Assembly (NCBI GenBank): GCA_025774545.1
Contig: JALGVU010000019.1
Coordinates: 1 to 50,637 of the forward strand
Source: a bacterium
Lineage (GTDB): Bacteria > Joyebacterota > Joyebacteria > Joyebacterales > Joyebacteraceae
Reading direction: 5' to 3'
DNA length: 50,637 bases
Made by a program: the position numbers and the translations under genes. Position 1 is the first letter of the stretch. Each line of letters starts with the position of its first letter. Below the pieces are notes generated by a model that saw only the letters and a program-made list of their open reading frames with translations, was not told the origin of the DNA and did no database searches. Positions 43,891-50,637 of the stretch are shown one piece after another.

Positions 43891-45249
43891 TCACCGATCC
43901 CCGAGCCAGTCGATCGGGAACTTGGGATCGAGTCTGACCACGTCGAGGAGCGTCGCGATGAGATGGCCGTCGTCCCCCGAGCGCATCGGATTCAGGTACT
44001 CCCAGACGAGCGTCCCGTCCGGCGTCACCTCGAAGGCGCGCCCGTAGTCTGACTCCGTGATGAGCGTGTTGCCGTTGGGCAGCCTGTGGCTGGCGCCGCA
44101 CATCTTGCTGTAGAAGTCCGCCGCTGGTTTGCCCTCGTATTTCCAGACGATGTCCTGCGAGAGCGGGTCGATCTCGATCACGCGGGACTTCCCGTGGTTT
44201 CCGTTGTTGTCGAAGACGAGGATGTTGCCGTTGTCCAGCAGCCTCGGATCGTGCTGTGCCTGCCAGAGGCCGAAGAGCACCCACACGACCTGCTCGAGAT
44301 CCATGTCGATCACGGCGATGATGTCGTAGGTTCTGAGCGAGACGAGGACGTTGCCTTCCCTGAAGACGGGGATCCTGTCGGCGTGCCTGCCGTCGAGAAG
44401 CCGGATCGAGTTCGTGTGGAAGATGTCACCGGCGCGGTTCGTCCCGAGGATCTTGAGGATGTTCGAGAAGTCGGATTGCTCGAACGCCTTGAGCACCGAG
44501 AAGCTCTTGATCTCGTTGCCCTGCTCCGCGTCGAGCACCGTCACGAAGTCCTCGAGGACGTCCTTCCGGGCGTTGATGCGCGGCAGGACGTGGTTCGTCC
44601 TCGTCAGAACGTAGATCCGGCCGTCGGTCACGTGGAAGTCGTGATGCTCGCCGCCGAGGCGCTTCCAGAGGAGGTTCGAGTCCCTGTCGACCTTCACCAT
44701 CCCCAATCCCTCGTAGAGCGCCAGCACATCGCCGTTCTCGAAGACGTAGGCGCGCCGCCAGTACTCGGAGCTGTCCCGGCCCTCTTCCTCCGCCCTCTCG
44801 CCCTCATCGGGCCACGCCTTCAGAAAGTCGTAACGCCACTCGTGGAGCACGTTCCCCTCCATGTCCATGAGCGTCGCACTCGGCGCGTGTCCCGACGTGA
44901 AGAAGTTGAGACCGCGGTACGCGAGCGAGCTGTCGTAGGTCGTCACGCCTGACCACGACGGCGCTGGGTAGTAGCCGCCGAGATAGCCGATCGACTTGAG
45001 CTTCTCGAGCTCCTGGCGCTGCTCCTCGTGGAGACGTCCCCGCTTCTGCCAATCCCGCGCGGTCCGCCACCGGCCGTCCGGTCCCTTCTCCTCCTTCTCG
45101 GTCTCCTCACCCTCGTCGTCGGTCGCCCACGCGTTGCCGAACGGCAGCCCCGCGTGCCCGAGCACGACAAACGCGGCCAGGAGACACGCGATCCCCCAAA
45201 GGGCCTTGCGTCGCCGCGCGGTCCCTCTCACAAGCGTTACGTCAGACAA
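43891..45249 (-). CDS. Arylsulfotransferase-like (ASST) beta-propeller protein
   Basis: 452 residues. The start is taken as TTG 45249 because AAGGAGG lies five bases upstream; GTG 45231 is an alternative. An N-terminal signal or anchor (ALWGIACLLAAFVVLGHAGL) precedes an acidic region. Propeller repeats follow: SGHAPSATLMDMEGNVLHEW, then LALYEGLGMVKVDRDSNLLW, GGEHHDFHVTDGRIYVL, RAGDIFHTNSIRLLDGR and LPNGNTLITESDYGRAF. This is the arylsulfotransferase_2 pattern; catalytic histidines may be in GEHHDF and IFHTNS. It is probably exported. A partial paralogue is encoded at the right edge of the window. Confidence 0.75.
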   Translation of the reverse strand: MSDVTLVRGTARRRKALWGIACLLAAFVVLGHAGLPFGNAWATDDEGEETEKEEKGPDGRWRTARDWQKRGRLHEEQRQELEKLKSIGYLGGYYPAPSWSGVTTYDSSLAYRGLNFFTSGHAPSATLMDMEGNVLHEWRYDFLKAWPDEGERAEEEGRDSSEYWRRAYVFENGDVLALYEGLGMVKVDRDSNLLWKRLGGEHHDFHVTDGRIYVLTRTNHVLPRINARKDVLEDFVTVLDAEQGNEIKSFSVLKAFEQSDFSNILKILGTNRAGDIFHTNSIRLLDGRHADRIPVFREGNVLVSLRTYDIIAVIDMDLEQVVWVLFGLWQAQHDPRLLDNGNILVFDNNGNHGKSRVIEIDPLSQDIVWKYEGKPAADFYSKMCGASHRLPNGNTLITESDYGRAFEVTPDGTLVWEYLNPMRSGDDGHLIATLLDVVRLDPKFPIDWLGDR

Positions 45250-45331
45250 CGTCGCCTCCTTGTACGCGTCCACGCGAGCGTCTCGAGCGCCTTCGTTCCC
45301 TCGCGCGACTCGGCGATCGCACTCTGTGCCC

Positions 45332-45360
45332 ACTATAGCACGTCGGCCGCGCGGCCGGAA
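45332..45360 (-). promoter_or_regulatory. Possible promoter of the ASST-like gene
   Basis: Minus strand TTCCGG (weak), 17 bases, TATAGT; about 80 bases before the TTG start. Confidence 0.4.
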
Positions 45361-45386
45361 GCGCTCCTGCCGGTCATCCATGGGCG

Positions 45387-45415
45387 TTGACATCACACCC
45401 GCGCGGCCGTAGGAT
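45387..45415 (+). promoter_or_regulatory. Sigma-70 promoter of the Kelch-like lipoprotein gene
   Basis: TTGACA (perfect), 17 bases, TAGGAT; leader about 58 bases to ATG 45480. Confidence 0.6.
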
Positions 45416-45479
45416 GGGCCCGCTCCGGTGATCGGAGCCTGAGAGGACACCAAACGTACCGTAACCAAGGAGGTGCAGG

Positions 45480-46403
45480 ATGCGCAGGACCATGACGATG
45501 CTCGCGCTCGCCTCGATGGTCGCCGCCCTGATCCTGGCAGGGTGCGAGGACAAGTCGACGGACCCCCAGGACGCGACCTGGCAGTCCCTCACCGATTCGC
45601 CGCACGATGTCTACTGGGGCGGCGCCATGTTCTGGGACGGCGGCGACGGAATCTACGCGCTCGAAGGAGACACCGATCTCGGCGCGGCGGCCCGCGATGA
45701 GAGCAAGGGCTTCGCACGCTACGACATCTCCACAAACGGGTGGACCGATCTCGCCGAGACACTCCAGGATCCAGGGTGGTCCGCGTCGCTCACCGGCCCC
45801 GGCTCCGGCCCCATCTACTGCCTGGTGGGGAACGGTTCCAACAACCTCCTCGCTTACGACGTCGGTGACGACTCGTGGTCGCTCCTCGCTGAGCCGGGCG
45901 GGATGGAGTTCCGCCACTGCGGGAACGCGCTGGTCTGGCCGGGGGGAGGCGACTACCTCTACGCCGTCCAGGGAGACGGCACGGACGACTTCCTGAGGTA
46001 CGACGTCACGATGGACGCGTGGGAGATGCTCGATCCGGTCCCGACCGAGCTCGACTGGGGGAACTCGATCGCGTGGGGTGGGGGCGATCTCGTCTTCGCA
46101 ACCGGCACAGACACCACCTTCTGGTGCTACGACTACGGCGACACCACGTGGACCGAGAAGGCACGGTGCCCCGACGGATTCGCCGCGGGCGGCTGGCTCT
46201 GCTTCGACGGCGATTCGTCGCTCTACGCGATCCTCGGGGGCGGCCGGCCCGACCTCTGGCGGTACGACATCGCCGAGGATGCGTGGGAGCAGCTCGAGGA
46301 CGCGCCGACCGCGTTCGAGGGCGGCGCCGCGATCGTCTCCGACGGAGACGCCATCTACGCGAGGCCCGGCGGCGGCTCACCGGAGTTCTGGGTCTTCAAG
46401 TAG
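45480..46403 (+). CDS. Kelch-like beta-propeller lipoprotein
   Basis: 307 residues, ATG 45480 with AAGGAGG upstream. The signal peptide ends in a lipobox (LILAGC, Cys about 22), so it should be lipid-anchored. The body has five or six Kelch-like blades, each with a diglycine/aromatic rhythm and a xYDxxxxxW motif: FARYDISTNGWTDLAE, LLAYDVGDDSWSLLAE, FLRYDVTMDAWEMLD, FWCYDYGDTTWTEKA and LWRYDIAEDAWEQLED. It probably binds protein or carbohydrate at the envelope. The sugar ABC operon starts 71 bases downstream; a link is possible but unproven. Confidence 0.8.
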   Translation: MRRTMTMLALASMVAALILAGCEDKSTDPQDATWQSLTDSPHDVYWGGAMFWDGGDGIYALEGDTDLGAAARDESKGFARYDISTNGWTDLAETLQDPGWSASLTGPGSGPIYCLVGNGSNNLLAYDVGDDSWSLLAEPGGMEFRHCGNALVWPGGGDYLYAVQGDGTDDFLRYDVTMDAWEMLDPVPTELDWGNSIAWGGGDLVFATGTDTTFWCYDYGDTTWTEKARCPDGFAAGGWLCFDGDSSLYAILGGGRPDLWRYDIAEDAWEQLEDAPTAFEGGAAIVSDGDAIYARPGGGSPEFWVFK

Positions 46404-46474
46404 AACGCCAGAGGAAGTAGACCCGGGTAGGCTCTGCAAGCAGAACGCGACGGAAGAACGGCGAGGGAGAGACG

Positions 46475-47719
<1,245 letters not shown>

Positions 47720-47743
47720 GCTCTGTCCCTGCGTGGAGAGCCC

Positions 47744-48619
47744 ATGAACCGAAGGCAGGAGACCCGCCTCGCGGCGTGGCTCGTCGCGCCGTCGCTCGTC
47801 TTCGTCGCCGTGCTCGGGGCCTTCCCGGTCCTCTCCCAGTTCGTCCTCTCCCTGACGGAGTTCAACCTGAAGTTCACCGACGAACGGAGCTTCGTCGGAC
47901 TCGCGAACTTCGCGAAGCTCCTCCGAGACGACGTCTTCTGGCGTGACCTGGGCCAGACGTTCCAGTTCACCGTCGTCTCTGTCGGCCTCGAGCTGCTCCT
48001 GGGACTCGCGGTCGCGCTCCTCCTGAACAGGATCGGCCGCGGGCGCGCGGCGACCAATGCCTCGGTGATCATGCCGTGGGCGCTCCCGACCGTCGTCGCG
48101 GCCACGATGTGGTCGCTGATCCTGAACGACCGGATCGGGCTCGTGAACTCGGTCCTCGAGAGGATCGGACTCGCCCGCGAGCCGATCGTCTGGCTGGGAC
48201 CCAAGCTCGCGATGACCTCGGTGATCCTCGCGGACGTCTGGAAAACGACGCCGTTCGTCGCGATCATCCTCCTCGCTGGCCTGAAATCGATACCGCGGCA
48301 CTACTACGAGGCCGCCGAGCTCGACGGCGCGGGACGGTGGGGCACCTTCCGCGCCATCACGCTGCCGCTCTTGAAGCCCTTCATCGCGGTGGCGGTGCTC
48401 TTCCGGGCGATGGACGCGTTCCGGATCTTCGATCTCATCTGGGTCCTGACCGGCGGGGCGTCGAAGACGGAGACGGTCTCCGTCTACATCTACAGAGTGC
48501 TGTTCCGGTACTCGGATCTGGGGTACGGATCGGCGATGACGGTCGCGCTCTTCGCGATCGTCTTCGGCATGAGCCTCGCGCTCATCAGGTTCATGCGGAT
48601 CGCAGACGACGCGCGGTAG
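47744..48619 (+). CDS. Sugar ABC transporter permease, MalF/UgpA type
   Basis: 291 residues from ATG 47744, 24 bases after the binding-protein gene. Six membrane segments and the EAA loop (YYEAAELDGAGRWGTFRAIT), which contacts the ATPase. It pairs with the second permease (48794-49621). No ATPase gene lies in the window; such systems often use a shared MsmX/MalK-like ATPase encoded elsewhere. Its last codons fall inside a 33-bp tandem repeat. Confidence 0.9.
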   Translation: MNRRQETRLAAWLVAPSLVFVAVLGAFPVLSQFVLSLTEFNLKFTDERSFVGLANFAKLLRDDVFWRDLGQTFQFTVVSVGLELLLGLAVALLLNRIGRGRAATNASVIMPWALPTVVAATMWSLILNDRIGLVNSVLERIGLAREPIVWLGPKLAMTSVILADVWKTTPFVAIILLAGLKSIPRHYYEAAELDGAGRWGTFRAITLPLLKPFIAVAVLFRAMDAFRIFDLIWVLTGGASKTETVSVYIYRVLFRYSDLGYGSAMTVALFAIVFGMSLALIRFMRIADDAR

Positions 48620-48707
48620 CGCTGTGTGCACGACCGCAGCGACGCGCGGTAGCGCTGTGTGCACGACCGCAGCGGCGCGCGGTAGCGCTTGTGTGCACGA
48701 CCGCAGG
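48608..48707. repeat. 33-bp tandem repeat spanning a gene end, three copies
   Basis: Units 48608-48640 and 48641-48673 are near-identical; the third (48674-48707) is 34 bp with small changes. The first unit includes the last codons and stop of the permease gene, so the stop-codon context has been copied twice downstream. Each unit contains the palindrome tgtgcaca-like core gtgtgcac. Confidence 0.8.
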
Positions 48708-48793
48708 CGGCGCGCGCGGGCCGCGACCGCGCCCGGCTGAGGCGGAAGGCGGAGCCGGGATCTCCGAGACGACGAACGACGTGGAGGTAGGAA

Positions 48794-49621
48794 GTGGCGC
48801 GAGTTCGGCACACGAGGATCTGGCTGTGGCTGGCGAGGGCGGGAGTGATCGTCTTCTGCCTCCTCCCGCTCTACTGGATCGCGAACGTGAGCCTCTCGAC
48901 GTCCAGCGCCCTGTACAAGACGCCGCTCGATTACTTCCCTCGCCCGCCCGTCCTCGAGAACTACCGGGCGGTGTTCGCCGTGAACCAGTTCCCGCGAAAC
49001 GTCCTCAACAGCTTCGTCGTCGCGTCGCTGACGACGCTCCTGACGCTCGCGCTCGGCTCTCCTGCCGCCTACGCCCTGTCGCGGCTCCGCCTCAAGAGGA
49101 AGAACCTCATCATGGCGCTCTTCCTCGGCGTCGCCATCTTCCCGGCGATCGGGATGGTCGGTCCGCTGTACGTGGCCCTGGCGCGCCTCCACCTCATCAA
49201 CACGTACGCCGCGCTCGTCCTCCCCTACACGCTCCTCTCGCTGCCGCTGGCGGTGTGGATCCTCACGCACTTCTTCTCGACGCTGCCGACGAGCCTCGAG
49301 GACGCCGCGCTCGTCGACGGATGCACGCCGCCCCAGGCGTTCCTGCGGATCATCCTGCCGCTCGCCGCGCCCGGGCTCTTCACGTCGGCGGTCCTCATCT
49401 TCATCTTCGCGTGGAACGAGTTCCTCTTCGCCCTCATCCTGACGTCGACGCCGGAGTCGAGGACGGTGCCGGTCGCACTGGCGCTCTTCGCCGGTCTCCA
49501 CGAGCTGCCGTGGGCAACGATCGCCGCTGCGACGGTCGTGAGCGTCGTGCCCGTGCTCGCGCTGGTCGCGCTCTTCCAGAGGAGGATCGTGGAGGGACTC
49601 ACGAGCGGAGTGGAGCGGTAG
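48794..49621 (+). CDS. Sugar ABC transporter permease, MalG/UgpE type
   Basis: 275 residues from GTG 48794 (GGAGGTAGGAA upstream). Six membrane segments and the EAA loop (LEDAALVDGCTPPQAFLRII). It ends FQRRIVEGLTSGVER, the usual MalG-like C-terminus. It is separated from the first permease by 174 bases that hold a tandem repeat, unusual for two genes whose products must pair. Confidence 0.9.
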   Translation: MARVRHTRIWLWLARAGVIVFCLLPLYWIANVSLSTSSALYKTPLDYFPRPPVLENYRAVFAVNQFPRNVLNSFVVASLTTLLTLALGSPAAYALSRLRLKRKNLIMALFLGVAIFPAIGMVGPLYVALARLHLINTYAALVLPYTLLSLPLAVWILTHFFSTLPTSLEDAALVDGCTPPQAFLRIILPLAAPGLFTSAVLIFIFAWNEFLFALILTSTPESRTVPVALALFAGLHELPWATIAAATVVSVVPVLALVALFQRRIVEGLTSGVER

Positions 49622-49692
49622 GTCTCCGACCGCTCACGCGTCGGTCGAAGGGAGGGACCCGCCCGCCGCGCCGCGGCGGCCGAGCCCGCTAC

Positions 49693-50637
49693 TCAGTGGG
49701 TTCGAGCCAGTCGAGAGGGAAGTCCGACGGGAGCCGCACGACATCGAAGAGCGCGGCCGTTGTCGGATTCCGTGATGAGCGTGTTGCCGTTGGCGAGCCT
49801 CTGGTTCGATCCGCACGTCGCGCTGAAGAACGGCGTGTCCGGGCTTCCCCGATAGGACCAAACGACCTCCTGCGTGAACGGATCGAACTCGATGACCTCC
49901 GAGATGTCGTCGCCCGCCTCGCCCGCCCGGTTGTTGAAGAGCAGCATGTGCCCGTTCTCGATCACCGTCGGCTGGTGCTGCGCTTTCCAACGCCCCATCA
50001 GTGCCCACGCGATCGTCTCCTCCTCGAGATCGACGACGGCGATCGTGTCGAGCTCGCGGACCGACACGAGCACGTTCCCGGCCCTGAAGGCGGGCGAGAC
50101 GCCCTCGAGGCTCCCGTCCAAGACCTCGATCGTGTTCGTGTGGAAGATGTCGCCTGCCTCGGGCATGCGCTCGAGGAGCATCGCGTAGGGCGATCGTTCG
50201 AAGGCCTCGAGGAGAGAGACACGCTTCGTGACCTCGCCGTCGGGCGTGAGGATTGTGATGAACTCCTCGAGGACGTGACGCCGGGGATCGATCCGCGGAA
50301 TGATCACCGCCTCCATGTCGAGCACGTAGACGGTGCCGTCGGCGGCGACGAAGAGATCGTGGTGGCTCGAGCCCGGGTAGCTCCAGAGCAGGTTCGAGTC
50401 CTTGTCGAGCCTGACCATCCCGAGCCAGTCGAAGATCGCCAGGAGGTCGCCGTTCTCGAAGACGTGCGCGCGCCGCCAGAACTGCGCGTCGAGCCTGTCC
50501 TCCCTCGCGCGCGAGTCGGGCCAGACGTCCCGGAACCCGTAGCGCCACCTGTGGAGCACCTCACCCATCATCGTCGTGAGGACGGCCTCCGGGCCGTGCC
50601 CCGAGACCACCAGGTTGTACCCATCGTGCGCACGCTC
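49693..50637 (-). pseudogene. Arylsulfotransferase-like protein, partial and with a 3' deletion
   Basis: It runs in from the right edge (N-terminus missing). The visible part matches the protein at 43891-45249: SGHGPEAVLTTMMGEVLHRW, RRAHVFENGDLLAIFDWLGM, SSHHDLFVAADGTVYVL, EAGDIFHTNTIEVLDG and LANGNTLITESDNGRA. After that the paralogue continues with about 28 residues that are absent here. The reading frame moves into ALRCRAAPVGL and stops at 49693. In the shifted frame the same DNA reads LFDVVRLPSDFPLDWLEPTE, which matches the paralogue's C-terminus. So an internal deletion of roughly 85 bases plus frame change has occurred, or the assembly dropped bases. Confidence 0.7.

Noticed and set aside
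48608-48707. Possible CRISPR array
   Set aside because: Units are directly tandem with no unique spacers and no cas genes are present.

Overview
The window is GC-rich, densely coded bacterial DNA. It carries outer-membrane barrel proteins, a TonB-dependent receptor plug, Sec signal peptides, gingipain-type (C25) proteins with FlgD-like C-terminal domains, a PEP-CTERM protein, a DUF2723 membrane protein and a Gld-like ABC exporter. This points to a diderm of the FCB or neighbouring candidate phyla (Eisenbacteria/Krumholzibacteria/Latescibacteria-like). That placement is inference from family content; no rRNA, tRNA or ribosomal protein gene is present to test it.

Layout. 0-2 kb (minus): a peroxide-detoxification operon of two ferritin-like diiron proteins, a rubredoxin and a flavin oxidoreductase that runs off the left edge. 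2.7-7.1 kb (plus): a four-gene ABC-2 cassette (ATPase, permease, GldG-like protein, DUF4340 protein). 7.0-8.8 kb (minus): a sodium:solute symporter, divergent from an alpha/beta hydrolase (9.1-10.3 kb). 10.5 kb: an OmpR-type regulator with a degenerate receiver behind a good sigma-54 promoter. 11.4-16.3 kb (minus): two paralogous secreted proteins, a sugar nucleotidyltransferase, MnmA, an outer-membrane protein and a secreted protein interrupted by TGA. 16.4-21.8 kb (minus): an ORF joining an S-component-like membrane domain to a TonB-dependent receptor, and a DUF2723-TPR protein with a frameshift. 22-33 kb (plus): a thioesterase, a secreted protein, two tandem giant C25-family proteins and another small secreted protein. 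33.4-37.1 kb: a secreted repeat protein, PlsY, a PEP-CTERM protein and a probable selenoprotein. 37.5-43.8 kb: HflK/HflC, a methyltransferase, a LysM-like protein, MscS and a cold-shock protein. 43.9-50.6 kb: two arylsulfotransferase-like propeller proteins flanking a Kelch-like lipoprotein and a sugar ABC importer without its ATPase.

Two observations stand out. First, six otherwise different exported proteins end at or within two residues of the C-terminus in the same short signature, [ST]WGxIK[AS]L[YF]R or a close variant. It resembles a C-terminal sorting or anchoring tag that I do not recognise from described systems. The same window holds two other C-terminal sorting types (FlgD-like and PEP-CTERM). 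Second, a secreted thioredoxin-fold/FlgD-tail protein (36107-37135) has an in-frame TGA exactly at the first position of its CxxC motif, with a downstream hairpin fitting a bacterial SECIS. It is most simply a selenoprotein that ordinary annotation would truncate.

Many genes are preceded by readable sigma-70 promoters (TTGACN, 16-18 bp, TATANT-like), and perfect hairpins separate several convergent genes. Three reading-frame lesions (near 15.87, 19.73 and 49.76 kb) may be real decay or assembly error.
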